A stretch of 64,000 nt of DNA from Geobacter sp. (GCA_003574885.1 PJFC01000004.1:248001-312000), one strand, 5' to 3'. Counted from the stretch's first letter, positions 33,860-42,638 are shown. The notes: generated by a model not told the origin, from the letters alone. A program made the numbers and translations.

Positions 33860-35848
33860 ATGACCACCAATCCAGCCATCTTCACCCCCCTGCTCATCGC
33901 CGCCGGCATCTTCTTCGTCTGGAGCTGCTACCGGCGTTTCAGCCTCGTTACCCTCGGCCGGCCGGAGGATCGTTTCGACCGCCTCGACCGCAGGATCGGG
34001 GACATGTTCCTCTATGCCTTCGGCCAGAAGCGGGTGGTGGCGAAACCATTCGGCATCAATCATTTCATCATCTTCTGGTCCTTCATGGTCCTGCTCCTCG
34101 CCAACGGCGAGTTCCTCGTGAAGGGGGTCATCCCGGCGCTCTCCCTGGCACTTCTTTCCGCACCCCTCTACCATGGTCTGCTGCTTGCCTTTGATCTGGT
34201 CTCCCTGCTGACACTCGCCGCCATCCTCCTTGCCTTTGCCCGCCGAATATTCTTCCCGCCGGCATACATGAGCACGGCCTACGTCAAGGCGCGCAGCGCG
34301 GATGGTTTTGTCATTCTCGTCTTCATCGCCCTTCTCATGCTTGCCTACTTCGGCCTGCACGGGGCGGAGATTGCCATGGGGAACGAGCCGGCAGCCGCGT
34401 TCATGCCGATATCATCCCAAATCGCCGGGGTTCTGGCTTCTTACCCCTCACTCCTCACCCCTCTCGCCTCGCTTTTCTGGTGGATACATGCCCTTGTCCT
34501 GCTTGCCTTCATCTGCTTTCTCCCCCACAGCAAGCACATGCACATACTGACCGCCATCCCAAACTGCTTCTTCGCCTCCCTGGAAAAACCGAACACCCAG
34601 CCACGGGAGGAATTTGTCAAGGGGGGAGAATTCGGCGTTGACAAGGTGGACAGCTTCACCTGGAAGGACCTGTTCGACAGTTTCTCCTGCACCGAATGCG
34701 GCCGCTGCCAGAGTGCCTGCCCGGCGGCCGCCACCGGCAAGTCCCTCAATCCCCGCCAGGTGATCCATGCCATCAAGACCAACCTGCTGGCCAACGGTCC
34801 GCTTCTGCAGCGGGGGGGAGCCCACGTCATTCCTCTTATCGGCGAGGAAGGGGAGGGGAGCAACACGGAGGAGACCATCTGGTCCTGCACCACCTGTGGC
34901 GCCTGCATGGAAGCCTGCCCGGTCCTCATTGAGCACATGCCGAAGATCATCAAGATGCGGCGGCATCTGGTAGAGATGGAGAGCCGGTTCCCCGAGGAGT
35001 TGCTCAATCTTTTCGAGAACATGGAACAGCGCTCCAACCCGTGGGGGATTGCTCCCTCCGAGAGGACCAAATGGTGCGCCACCATGGACATCAAGCCGTT
35101 CGAAAAAGGAGTGACGGAGTATCTCTTCTACATCGGCTGCGCTGGTACCTTCGACTCGCGAAGCAAGCAGGTGACTGTGGCGCTGGCCACTATCCTTGAT
35201 GCTGCCGGCGTTTCCTGGGGGATTCTGGGCAAGGAAGAGAAATGCTGCGGCGACAGCGTCCGGCGGCTAGGGAACGAGTTCGTCTTCGACAGGATGGCCA
35301 AGGAGAACGTTCAGCTCTTCCAGGAGAAGGGGGTCACCAAGGTCATCGTCCAGTGTCCCCACTGCTTCTCGACACTTAAAAACGACTACCGGCAGTACGG
35401 GCTGGAGCTTGAAGTGATCCATCACGGCGAGCTGATCGACCAACTCCTGGCGTCGGGGCGGCTGAAGCTGAACCGGCAGGTACAGGACCTGGGGAGTGTG
35501 CTTTTCCATGATTCCTGTTACCTGGGGCGGCACAATGACGTCTACGAGGCACCCCGCGATGTGCTACGTTCCGCCACCGGCCAGGCACCGCTGGAGATGG
35601 AGCGCAGCCGCAACAACTCCTTCTGCTGCGGAGCGGGCGGGGGGAGGATGTGGATGGAAGAGTTCAGCGGTGAGCGTATCAACCTGAACCGGGTCGATGA
35701 GGCGCTCCGGCAGAACGCGGACACCATCTGTACCGCCTGCCCCTACTGCATGACCATGTTCGAGGATGGGCTCAAGGACCGCCAGGCGGGCCAGACCAAG
35801 GTGCGGGACATCGCCGAAGTCGTGGCTGAAGGGCTCAGACCGGTGTGA
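33860..35848 (+). CDS. Membrane Fe-S oxidoreductase, EtfAB:(mena)quinone oxidoreductase-like (CCG domains)
   Basis: A 662-residue protein. An N-terminal membrane domain with about five or six hydrophobic segments (10-230) resembles a nitrate-reductase-gamma/haem-b type domain. Two [4Fe-4S] motifs follow: C277, C280, C283, C287 and C343, C346, C349, C353. Two CCG (HdrB-like DUF224) domains come last, with KCCGDSVRR, HDSCYLGRHND and FCCGAGGGRMW. The family next to etfBA is the EMO type, which passes electrons from EtfAB to menaquinone, as shown biochemically in fatty-acid-degrading anaerobes (established knowledge). The ATG follows GAGGAAC. It is the last gene of the etf cluster. Confidence 0.88.
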   Translation: MTTNPAIFTPLLIAAGIFFVWSCYRRFSLVTLGRPEDRFDRLDRRIGDMFLYAFGQKRVVAKPFGINHFIIFWSFMVLLLANGEFLVKGVIPALSLALLSAPLYHGLLLAFDLVSLLTLAAILLAFARRIFFPPAYMSTAYVKARSADGFVILVFIALLMLAYFGLHGAEIAMGNEPAAAFMPISSQIAGVLASYPSLLTPLASLFWWIHALVLLAFICFLPHSKHMHILTAIPNCFFASLEKPNTQPREEFVKGGEFGVDKVDSFTWKDLFDSFSCTECGRCQSACPAAATGKSLNPRQVIHAIKTNLLANGPLLQRGGAHVIPLIGEEGEGSNTEETIWSCTTCGACMEACPVLIEHMPKIIKMRRHLVEMESRFPEELLNLFENMEQRSNPWGIAPSERTKWCATMDIKPFEKGVTEYLFYIGCAGTFDSRSKQVTVALATILDAAGVSWGILGKEEKCCGDSVRRLGNEFVFDRMAKENVQLFQEKGVTKVIVQCPHCFSTLKNDYRQYGLELEVIHHGELIDQLLASGRLKLNRQVQDLGSVLFHDSCYLGRHNDVYEAPRDVLRSATGQAPLEMERSRNNSFCCGAGGGRMWMEEFSGERINLNRVDEALRQNADTICTACPYCMTMFEDGLKDRQAGQTKVRDIAEVVAEGLRPV

Positions 35849-35861
35849 GGTCTTGTTAAAC

Positions 35862-35889
35862 GTCAAAGGTGAAAAGCGAAAAGTTACAG
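35862..35889. repeat. Heptamer repeat tract after the oxidoreductase gene
   Basis: GTCAAAG, GTGAAAA, GCGAAAA, GTTACAG in phase. Confidence 0.6.
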
Positions 35890-35905
35890 TCTGAATGTGG
35901 AAAAG

Positions 35906-35937
35906 AAAAAGGGCGGACCACCAGGTTCGCCCTTTTC
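35906..35937 (+). terminator. Rho-independent terminator of the etf cluster
   Basis: AAAAGGGCG and CGCCCTTTT around a 12-base loop. Confidence 0.88.
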
Positions 35938-35969
35938 GTTGGCAGTGTCGTATACCAGAGGAGATACCC

Positions 35970-36680
35970 GTGCTGATTGTCGTCCAGAACGACCCGGAAG
36001 TTCCCTTCGGCACCTACGCCGGATACTTGGAGGAGTCGGCGGTGCCGTACCGCACCGTTCATCCCTACCGTGGGGAGACGTTGCCGGAGGCCTGTGGTGT
36101 TGCCGCTGCCATCGTCCTCGGCGGTGCCATGGGGGTGCATGACACCGACCGTCACCCCTTTCTCTACGACGTTAAACGCTTCATCGCGGGGATGGTGGCA
36201 CGGGAGGTGCCGTTCCTCGGTATCTGCCTGGGGGGGCAGCTCCTGGCAGACGTGCTCGGTTCCACGGTCACCTGCAACTCCCCCCACCGCGAAAAAGGGA
36301 CGCTGCCGGTCACCCTAACGGAACAGGGTATGGAGGACCGCCTGTTTGATGGGATGGCGCGGGAGTTCGTGAGCTTCCAGTGGCACGATGACAGTTTCCT
36401 CGTCCCCGAAGGGGGAATTCATCTCGCGTCGTCACCGGCCTGTCCCGGCCAGGCGTTTCGTTACGGTCCCGTGGCCTATGGCACCCAGTTCCACCCGGAG
36501 GTGAACCGGCAGATCATCGCCGACTGGAGCAGCTGGCGCCCCGCAACGGCGGCACGCGCCGAACGATTCCTGTCCGACTTCGCTGCCCGGCGGACGAAGT
36601 ACGACGCAGCCTCCCGTATGATACTGTTCAACTTTCTCCGCATTGCCCGCCTTGTTGAATCTCGTTCTCTTCGATCCTGA
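35970..36680 (+). CDS. Class I glutamine amidotransferase (GMP-synthase-like)
   Basis: A 236-residue free-standing class I GATase. The nucleophile elbow is FLGICLGGQLLA with C86. The catalytic His-Glu pair is in TQFHPEV (about residues 173-179), and an upstream oxyanion Gly motif is in VLGGAMGVHD. Length and motifs match proteins annotated as GMP synthase-like GATases, some acting as gamma-glutamyl hydrolases. Partner and substrate are unclear. The GTG at 35970 is chosen because CAGAGGAGA sits just upstream and the preceding in-frame residues would be read from the terminator region. Confidence 0.88.
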   Translation: MLIVVQNDPEVPFGTYAGYLEESAVPYRTVHPYRGETLPEACGVAAAIVLGGAMGVHDTDRHPFLYDVKRFIAGMVAREVPFLGICLGGQLLADVLGSTVTCNSPHREKGTLPVTLTEQGMEDRLFDGMAREFVSFQWHDDSFLVPEGGIHLASSPACPGQAFRYGPVAYGTQFHPEVNRQIIADWSSWRPATAARAERFLSDFAARRTKYDAASRMILFNFLRIARLVESRSLRS

Positions 36681-36754
36681 AAAATGCCGTTTTGGGTTGA
36701 TTGTTTTCCCCGTTTTCTCTGGTACTCTTGGGTACCATGAAAGGGAGGTGTTCC

Positions 36755-37240
36755 ATGCGCAAATCCGTCGTCAAGGGACTCTTTACCTCGGCGCTTGTGG
36801 CCTTGGAGAGCATTGGTACCCACGCCTTGGAAGTGGGGCGAAAGGCGCCGATCTTTGAGGCCGTGTCCACAAGAGGCTCCATCCGGCTGGCCGATTTCCA
36901 GGGTAAAAAGAATGTGGTACTTATGTTCTACTTCGCCGATTTCACTCCGGTCTGAACAGGGGAAATGCAGGCTTTTCAAAGGGATCTCGACAAATTTGAA
37001 AAGCTCAACGCCCAGGTCCTGGGCGTCAGTCCCGACAGCATTGCAACCCACGAGGAATTCAGCACGAAGAACGGCCTCCAGTACCCTCTGGTCGCCGATG
37101 AGTCGGGGGAGGTTCGGAAGCAGTATGCTCCCGGCCGGGTTACGTACATCATCGACAAGGAAGGGGTGATCCGGTTCATCCAGCCGGGTGTGCCGGACAA
37201 CGGAGTGCTGTTGACGGAACTGGAGAAGCTGGAAGAGTGA
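36755..37240 (+). CDS. AhpC/TSA-type peroxiredoxin, probable selenoprotein (in-frame UGA as Sec67)
   Basis: Reading through TGA at 36953-36955 gives one 161-residue peroxiredoxin. Residues around the codon read FADFTPV-U-TGEMQAFQRD, and typical peroxiredoxins have a cysteine at this exact place (F-x-PVCT-x-E). The peroxidatic residue would thus be selenocysteine. Both sides are in the same frame and both are conserved-looking: LADFQGKKNVVLMFYF upstream, LGVSPDS, YPLVADESGEVRKQY and YIIDKEGVIRFI downstream. GGGAGG precedes ATG 36755. It should reduce peroxides using thiol donors. A premature stop is the alternative. Selenocysteine machinery (selA, selB, selC, selD) is not in the window. The hairpin needed after UGA was not modelled. 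Confidence 0.85.
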
Positions 37241-37272
37241 AAAGCTATGGCTTTATTGAACGAATCAGGGAG

Positions 37273-37303
37273 AGGCCGGCGGATAGATATTCGCCGGCCT
37301 TTT
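37273..37303. terminator. Rho-independent terminator, bidirectional
   Basis: AGGCCGGCG and CGCCGGCCTTTT around ten bases, between convergent genes. Confidence 0.88.
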
Positions 37304-37323
37304 CTTATATTGCTGGAGGATGG

Positions 37324-39309
37324 TCAGATTCTCACCCGGATGGGGAGGATGACCGTGGTGATACCGTCCCACTGGAGGCGGCGCTGGATGGCGAAGGCAG
37401 TCTCGTTATGGAGCATCTTGTGGTAGAACTTCTCCAGCCGGAAGGTGAGCTGACCGGTGAAGACGGTGGAACGGGAGAATTCCTCCCGAATCGTCTTGCA
37501 CTGGGTTACGGCGCTTTCCACCACATCAGTTCCCACATCCAACCGGTAGTCGGCGGCGAAGCCGAGGCGGCGGGCCAGCTCTACGTACTTTTCGAGCCCC
37601 TTCCTGACCGAATCCTCCAGCGCTTCTACCTCCTGCGCCCCCTTGAAGGAACCGGAGTCGATTACCGCTACCGAGACAAAGATAATGTTCTTGTAGGTCT
37701 TGGGGAAGGTGGTGACGATGGAGAGGAGCGTATGAACGCCAAAGCCGCTGTAGCCGGAGACGAGCTGGATGGCGGTGCTTTCGTTCGGCTTTACCGGGTC
37801 GGTGTTGACCGGGCCTGAGGTGGGAAAGTCGAGGAGGGTCTCGTCGAGCTGGGCGACCCCCTTGCGCACCGTGACGTAATGGCTATTGATGAGATAGCAG
37901 AGATAGATCACCACCGACGTAATGACAATGGTCATCCATCCCCCTTCGGCAAATTTTTCCACCGTCGTGATAACGAGAATGGTGACGCAGAGGGTCAGAC
38001 CCACCAGGTGTACGGCGAGGTGCTGCATCCATTTCGGGTCTTTGTGGCGCCGTTTGAGGAAGAAGCGGGACATCCCCAACTGGGAGAGGGAGAAGGTTAT
38101 GAAGACGTTGATGGAGTACATGACTACCAGGGCAGAAACCGATCCGCCGGTATAGAACAGTAGAGCAATAGCGGATATCCCCATCAGTAGAATGCCGTTA
38201 CGCATGGTGAGCCGCTCGGAGAGGGCGGCGAAGCGGTGGGGGAACCAGGAGTCAATCGCCATGTTTGCCATGACCCGCGGGCCGTCGACGAAGCCGGCTT
38301 GGGCGGCGACCAGGAGGAGTGCCCCCTCGGAGAAGATGGTTACGAAGGCGATCAGATTCCCCATTGGCCAGCCGGAAAAGAGGGTGTCGGCTACGACTGC
38401 GTTGAGGGTCTTTCCTTCCACCGGCTTCACGGCTAGGAGCAGGTAGCAGAGCAGGATGAGTGAAGCAGTAAAGGCGAGCGATGTAGCCATGTAGACCATG
38501 GTCCGCTTACCGGTCTGCACCCGCGGTTCGCGCATAATCTGCAGGCCGTTGGATATCGCCTCGATCCCGGTGTAGGTGCCCCCCCCAAGAGAGTAGGCGC
38601 GCAGGAAGAGGAGGATCATGCCGATTACACCAATGGACGAAACATCGTGGTGGATGCCGGCACTGAAGTTGTTCACGACAGGGGCGAATTGGTCGGTATG
38701 GGTGAACACCCCATAGAAGAGCATGACGACGTGGGTTGCCACGAAGACAATGAAGATTGGTGCCAGCACCGTGACCGATTCCTTTACCCCGCGGACGTTG
38801 AGGACGATCAGTACAATGGTGAGGATGCAGGCGACCGGGACCTTGTAATGGTGGAAGTAGACCGGCAGGTAGCTGAAAATAGCGTCGCAGCAGGAGGCGA
38901 TGGAGATAGTGATGGTCATTACGTAGTCCACCAGCAGTGCGCTTCCCGACACCAGCCCCGATTTTTCTCCGAGCAGGTGGGTGGCGACGATGTATCCACC
39001 CCCGCCATTGGGGAAGTGCTCTATGATTCGGGAGTAGGCGTAGGAGATGATAAAGACTGTTATGGCCATGACCACGGCGAGCAGCAGTGCCAGGTAGGTG
39101 TGTTCACTGAGAGCTTTGAACGCCTCCTCTGGACCGTACGCCGAGGAGGAGAGGCCGTCGGCGCCGAGCCCGATCCAGGCGAGCACCGGGATCAGGGACA
39201 TCTTGTGGAACAGGTGGGGGTCCTTGATTTGTTTGGGAGCGCCGATGATGGCGCGCCAGATACGGACGAAGATACCGGGTTTTTCTTCTTCTGCGATATT
39301 ACCGTTCAT
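37324..39309 (-). CDS. APC-superfamily permease, KimA-like K+ transporter
   Basis: A 661-residue permease with about 12 membrane segments and a soluble C-terminal domain (about 500-661). The N-terminus has GLGADGLSSSAYGPEEAF, like KimA (YdaO) high-affinity potassium importers of the APC superfamily. Start ATG 39309 follows AGGGAG; an upstream start at 39357 is less likely. The leader carries a c-di-AMP riboswitch (39430-39600) with its own terminator, as known for kimA/ydaO in Bacillus. Together these suggest a potassium or osmolyte transporter shut off when c-di-AMP is high. An amino acid permease role cannot be excluded. Confidence 0.82.
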   Translation of the reverse strand: MNGNIAEEEKPGIFVRIWRAIIGAPKQIKDPHLFHKMSLIPVLAWIGLGADGLSSSAYGPEEAFKALSEHTYLALLLAVVMAITVFIISYAYSRIIEHFPNGGGGYIVATHLLGEKSGLVSGSALLVDYVMTITISIASCCDAIFSYLPVYFHHYKVPVACILTIVLIVLNVRGVKESVTVLAPIFIVFVATHVVMLFYGVFTHTDQFAPVVNNFSAGIHHDVSSIGVIGMILLFLRAYSLGGGTYTGIEAISNGLQIMREPRVQTGKRTMVYMATSLAFTASLILLCYLLLAVKPVEGKTLNAVVADTLFSGWPMGNLIAFVTIFSEGALLLVAAQAGFVDGPRVMANMAIDSWFPHRFAALSERLTMRNGILLMGISAIALLFYTGGSVSALVVMYSINVFITFSLSQLGMSRFFLKRRHKDPKWMQHLAVHLVGLTLCVTILVITTVEKFAEGGWMTIVITSVVIYLCYLINSHYVTVRKGVAQLDETLLDFPTSGPVNTDPVKPNESTAIQLVSGYSGFGVHTLLSIVTTFPKTYKNIIFVSVAVIDSGSFKGAQEVEALEDSVRKGLEKYVELARRLGFAADYRLDVGTDVVESAVTQCKTIREEFSRSTVFTGQLTFRLEKFYHKMLHNETAFAIQRRLQWDGITTVILPIRVRI

Positions 39310-39397
39310 GATTTCTCCCTGCTGTGACAAGTTTACGGTGGGAATCTCCCTTTGCAAACCGGGGCGGCAGGAGCGCGGCTTCTATGACATATGACGA

Positions 39398-39427
39398 AAA
39401 AAGCCGCCGGCACAAAGACCGGCGGCT
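39398..39427 (-). terminator. Terminator of the c-di-AMP riboswitch
   Basis: GCCGCCGG and CCGGCGGC around a short loop, followed on the minus strand by TTTTTT, about 90 bases before the permease ATG. Confidence 0.85.
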
Positions 39428-39429
39428 CG

Positions 39430-39600
39430 AAGTCGCTGTCACTTGCCCTTCCACACGCCTACGAGGTTAGCTGACGGGCTCGGACTTGAAAGTATCCTAT
39501 CCAGGTATCTCGCTTCGTTGAGAGATCTGGAATTCGCCCCAAAAACTCGGGTCCCCCGCACCCACGGTCGGCCGTGGGTCTCGGCTACAAATTATCTTCG
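39430..39600 (-). promoter_or_regulatory. c-di-AMP (ydaO-yuaA) riboswitch
   Basis: Read on the minus strand, conserved ydaO blocks appear in order. GCGGGGGACCCGAG lies at 39559-39546, TTGGGGCGAATTC at 39542-39530, and GCCCGTCAGCTAACCTCG at about 39479-39462. These match the class consensus I know (GGGGGACCC, TTGGGGTGAATC, GTCAGCTAACCTCG). The terminator immediately downstream and a K+-type permease as the controlled gene agree with the known biology. Ligand binding would favour termination. Confidence 0.88.
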
Positions 39601-39605
39601 CGGAT

Positions 39606-39921
39606 ATTTCGCTTTTCCATTTTTTTTGTCAAGAAGATTTTCTTCAAGGTTGCTTAGACGGCATCCGGGCAAAGTTGCCTAAAAACAGGGCTAATTGGTG
39701 TGTGACGGGCATGGTTCCGGCGGACGGTTTTGTACACAACTCCCCTGCCGGCGGTCATTCCGGTTGCTGGCACGGCATGTGCTTCATGGAAGACAAATCG
39801 TGCGAGGTAGCATGAGTGTCAGTAAGCTGTTGGATCCGGGTTACTGAAGATCGAGTACAGCATTATCTCCGTTTGCGTAACGTTAGATGAGTATTAGCAT
39901 AGTGCAGAAAGGGGGTTGAGC
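39606..39921. other. Gap between the riboswitch and modA
   Basis: No gene is recognised. A TAACGTTA palindrome at 39878-39885, 37 bases before the modA ATG, is a possible molybdate-regulator site. The leader promoter for the permease must also lie here. Confidence 0.4.
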
Positions 39922-40677
39922 ATGGGAATCAAACTTCAGGTCGGTATTATCACGCTGTTTGTCAGTATGTCGCTCGTGGCCACTGCGCTGGCGGGTGACC
40001 TTAACGTGTCTGCTGCGGCAAGTCTGAAGGAAGTGCTTAACGAACTGGGGGAGGGTTACACCAGGACCCACGCCGGCGTGAATATACTCAGGAACTTCGG
40101 AGGGTCCGGGGCGTTGGCCAAGCAGATCGAAAACGGTGCGCCGGCGGATATTTTCATCTCTGCAGGACAGGACTGGCTGGATTACCTGGCTGATAAAAAG
40201 CTGATTGACAAGGCCAGCATTGGCATACTTGCCCGGAATGTGCTGTTATTCGTCAGTGATGGTCATGTGAACGTGAACGGGATGCAGGACCTGCCGAAAC
40301 TGAAGAAAATCGCCATAGGCAGCCCGAAGAGCGTGCCGGCCGGCGAATACGCCATGAAAGCCATGGAACACGCTTTTCTGACTCCAGAGATTAACAGAAA
40401 ACTGGTCATGGGCAAGGATGTGCGGGCATGCCTCATGTACGCCGAACGTGGTGAAGTTGACGGTGCCTTTGTCTACAAAACCGACGCACTCATGGCAAAG
40501 CGTGCCCGCATCATGTTCACCGTCCCCCAGGGGCTCTATCCCCCCATTAGCTATCCCCTGGGACTGACCCCAGCCGGTGCGCAGAAGAAGGATGCGGTGG
40601 CTTTTTACCGGTATCTCCAGTCCGCTTCGGCACGGAAGGTACTTGCCCGCTACGGTTTTATCCTGGGACAGGAATAA
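39922..40677 (+). CDS. modA: Molybdate ABC transporter substrate-binding protein
   Basis: A 251-residue periplasmic binding protein. A signal peptide (about 1-22, ending LAGDL) precedes a ModA fold. Its anion-binding segments are SAAASLKEVLNEL, NFGGSGALAKQIENGAPADIFISA and GSPKSVPAGEYA(M)KA. It captures molybdate or tungstate for the ModBC transporter encoded directly downstream. AAAGGGGG precedes ATG 39922, which is chosen over the TTG at 39916. The modB start follows the modA stop by 3 bases, so they form one operon. Confidence 0.95.
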   Translation: MGIKLQVGIITLFVSMSLVATALAGDLNVSAAASLKEVLNELGEGYTRTHAGVNILRNFGGSGALAKQIENGAPADIFISAGQDWLDYLADKKLIDKASIGILARNVLLFVSDGHVNVNGMQDLPKLKKIAIGSPKSVPAGEYAMKAMEHAFLTPEINRKLVMGKDVRACLMYAERGEVDGAFVYKTDALMAKRARIMFTVPQGLYPPISYPLGLTPAGAQKKDAVAFYRYLQSASARKVLARYGFILGQE

Positions 40678-40680
40678 CAC

Positions 40681-41364
40681 GTGTTCATATTTTCCCCCAC
40701 AGATCTTGATGCCATAGGGTTATCGGCCAAGGTTGCCCTGGTTGCGACCCTGGTGTCGCTTCCCTTCGGCTTCGTCATGGCCTATGTCATGACGTTTCGG
40801 CGGTTCCGGGGTAAGGTGCTGCTGGAGGTGGTTGTGAACCTTCCCCTCACCCTGCCGCCGGTGGTGATCGGTTATCTGCTCCTGCTCCTCCTGGGCAGGA
40901 ACGGCTGGCTTGGCCATCTGCTGGACCAGGCGGGAATCAGGCTCATCTTCACCTGGCAGGCGGCGGTGGTGGCTTCCGCCGTGGTCGGCTTTCCGCTCCT
41001 GGTCAGGTCGATCCGGATCGGGATGGAGTCCATCGACCGGCGGCTCATCCATGCCTCCCGGACCCTGGGGGCCCGCTGGTACGACACCCTTTTCACCGTC
41101 ATCGTCCCCCTCTCCCTCCAGGGGATACTGGCCGGCTCTTCCCTCATGTTCGCCCGCAGCCTGGGGGAGTTCGGCGCCACCATCATCGTGGCGGGGAACA
41201 TCCCCGGCGTCACCCAGACCATTCCCCTCGCCATTTTCGACTATGTCAGTTCGCCTGGCGGGGAACGTGCGGCCTTGGCCCTCTGCGTGACATCCATCGT
41301 CTTTTCCCTGCTGGTGCTCTTCCTGCATGAATATTTCGGCAGGAAGCTGTCAAGGAGGGACTGA
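40681..41364 (+). CDS. modB: Molybdate ABC transporter permease
   Basis: A 227-residue permease with about five membrane helices. The EAA loop RLIHASRTLGARWYDTLFTVIVPLSLQGI couples to the ATPase. It starts with GTG at 40681, preceded by CAGGAA inside the end of modA, and ends two bases before the ATG of modC. It moves molybdate across the inner membrane. Confidence 0.95.
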   Translation: MFIFSPTDLDAIGLSAKVALVATLVSLPFGFVMAYVMTFRRFRGKVLLEVVVNLPLTLPPVVIGYLLLLLLGRNGWLGHLLDQAGIRLIFTWQAAVVASAVVGFPLLVRSIRIGMESIDRRLIHASRTLGARWYDTLFTVIVPLSLQGILAGSSLMFARSLGEFGATIIVAGNIPGVTQTIPLAIFDYVSSPGGERAALALCVTSIVFSLLVLFLHEYFGRKLSRRD

Positions 41365-41365
41365 C

Positions 41366-42421
41366 ATGGAACTGCGGATGACGGTGGACAAGAGCTACGG
41401 ACCGTTTCATTTGGGCGCCGATTTCTGCGTGACCGGTGACCGGATCGGCATCTTCGGCGAGTCGGGGAGCGGCAAATCGACGCTGATAGGGATGCTTGCC
41501 GGCCTGGTGGAACCGGATGACGGTACCATAAATCTGGACGGGGAGACCCTTTACAGCCGGTCAGGGGGGATGCATATCCCCCCCGAGCGGCGCCGGATCG
41601 CCATGGTATTCCAGCAGCCGAGCCTGTTTCCCCATCTCTCCGTGAGAAATAACCTCCTTTACGGCTACCGGCGCTGTGCCCCGCAGTACCGACGGGTTGA
41701 CTTCGAGCCGCTGGTGGAGGTGTTGAAGCTGGAGGGGCTCCTCGATCGCGGCGTGAACAACCTGTCCGGCGGGGAACAGCAGCGGGTGGCGATCGGTCGG
41801 GCGGTATTGGCAAGCCCCCGGCTCCTTATCATGGATGAGCCTCTGTCTGCCCTGGACGACGACCTGAAGTTCCAGATAATCCCCTACCTTACCGGGGTCT
41901 GTGGCCAGTTCGGTATCCCCTTTATCTTTATCTCCCATTCCCTGCTGGAGATGCGGCTCATGGCCGACAGGGTCCTCATGTTCGACAAGGGGATGCTGGT
42001 GGAACAGGGGAGTCCGGACGAGCTGGCCCGCCGGCGGATGGGGCTCGGACAGGTGGGGTATATCAACCTCCTCCGCCTCGGCCGACCGGTGCGGGTTAAC
42101 GGCCTGCATACCTTTGCCTGGGGGGACAGGCAACTGCTCATTTCCGCTGCGCCGAAAGGGGAAACCGGTCTGTATGAGCTGTCGTCCCGTGACATCATCC
42201 TCTTCAAGCAGCACCCCGAAGCGATCAGTGCCCGCAACCTCATCAAGGGGAGGGTCATCACCACCTTCGAGAGCGGCGGCAAGACTGGGGTGGAGCTGGC
42301 GTGCGGGAGGGACCGGCTTATTGCCGAGGTGGTGCACGAGGCGGCCGTTGAACTTGATGTCCGGGCCGGTGTAGAGCTTTTTGCGGCCGTGAAGGCTTCG
42401 GCTTTTCGTCCCCTCTGCTGA
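41366..42421 (+). CDS. modC: Molybdate ABC transporter ATP-binding protein
   Basis: A 351-residue ABC ATPase. Walker A is GESGSGKST, the signature LSGGEQQR, and Walker B LLIMDEPLSAL. The C-terminal MOP/TOBE domain (about 285-350) has SARNLIKGRV and can bind molybdate for feedback inhibition. The conserved sequence begins at the ATG at 41366, which follows AGGGACTG. It is the last gene of modABC, with a terminator at 42499. Confidence 0.95.
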   Translation: MELRMTVDKSYGPFHLGADFCVTGDRIGIFGESGSGKSTLIGMLAGLVEPDDGTINLDGETLYSRSGGMHIPPERRRIAMVFQQPSLFPHLSVRNNLLYGYRRCAPQYRRVDFEPLVEVLKLEGLLDRGVNNLSGGEQQRVAIGRAVLASPRLLIMDEPLSALDDDLKFQIIPYLTGVCGQFGIPFIFISHSLLEMRLMADRVLMFDKGMLVEQGSPDELARRRMGLGQVGYINLLRLGRPVRVNGLHTFAWGDRQLLISAAPKGETGLYELSSRDIILFKQHPEAISARNLIKGRVITTFESGGKTGVELACGRDRLIAEVVHEAAVELDVRAGVELFAAVKASAFRPLC

Positions 42422-42498
42422 CCGGCGAAAAGAAGAACGCGGCACACATTGCCATCTGGTGATGACGTAACCAGCTGCACAATAAATAGTCAGATTGA

Positions 42499-42530
42499 GG
42501 GGGTGGACAGAACCGTCACCCCCTTTTTCT
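42499..42530 (+). terminator. Rho-independent terminator of modABC
   Basis: GGGGGTG and CACCCCC around an 11-base loop, followed by TTTTTC. Confidence 0.88.
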
Positions 42531-42602
42531 TTATCCCCTGTCGGACGTTGCTTTGGTGCTAACTTTCCGGGATCACACCGGATATGATTTTTTTTAATCA
42601 GG

Positions 42603-42618
42603 TGGCACGGCTTGTGCT
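42603..42618 (+). promoter_or_regulatory. Sigma-54 promoter of the porin-amtB-glnK operon
   Basis: TGGCACGGCTTGTGCT has perfect -24 and -12 spacing. It shares its wording with the promoters at 49202 and 51691. Confidence 0.9.
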
Positions 42619-42638
42619 AAAAGGTGTGCAGTAGACAC

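Noticed and set aside
36701-37240. Two separate genes (84 and 91 residues) or a pseudogene
   Set aside because: The halves are in the same frame, separated only by a UGA at the catalytic position, and together give one complete peroxiredoxin.
39443-39682. Plus-strand open frame of 79 codons
   Set aside because: It covers the c-di-AMP riboswitch in antisense and has no protein-like features.
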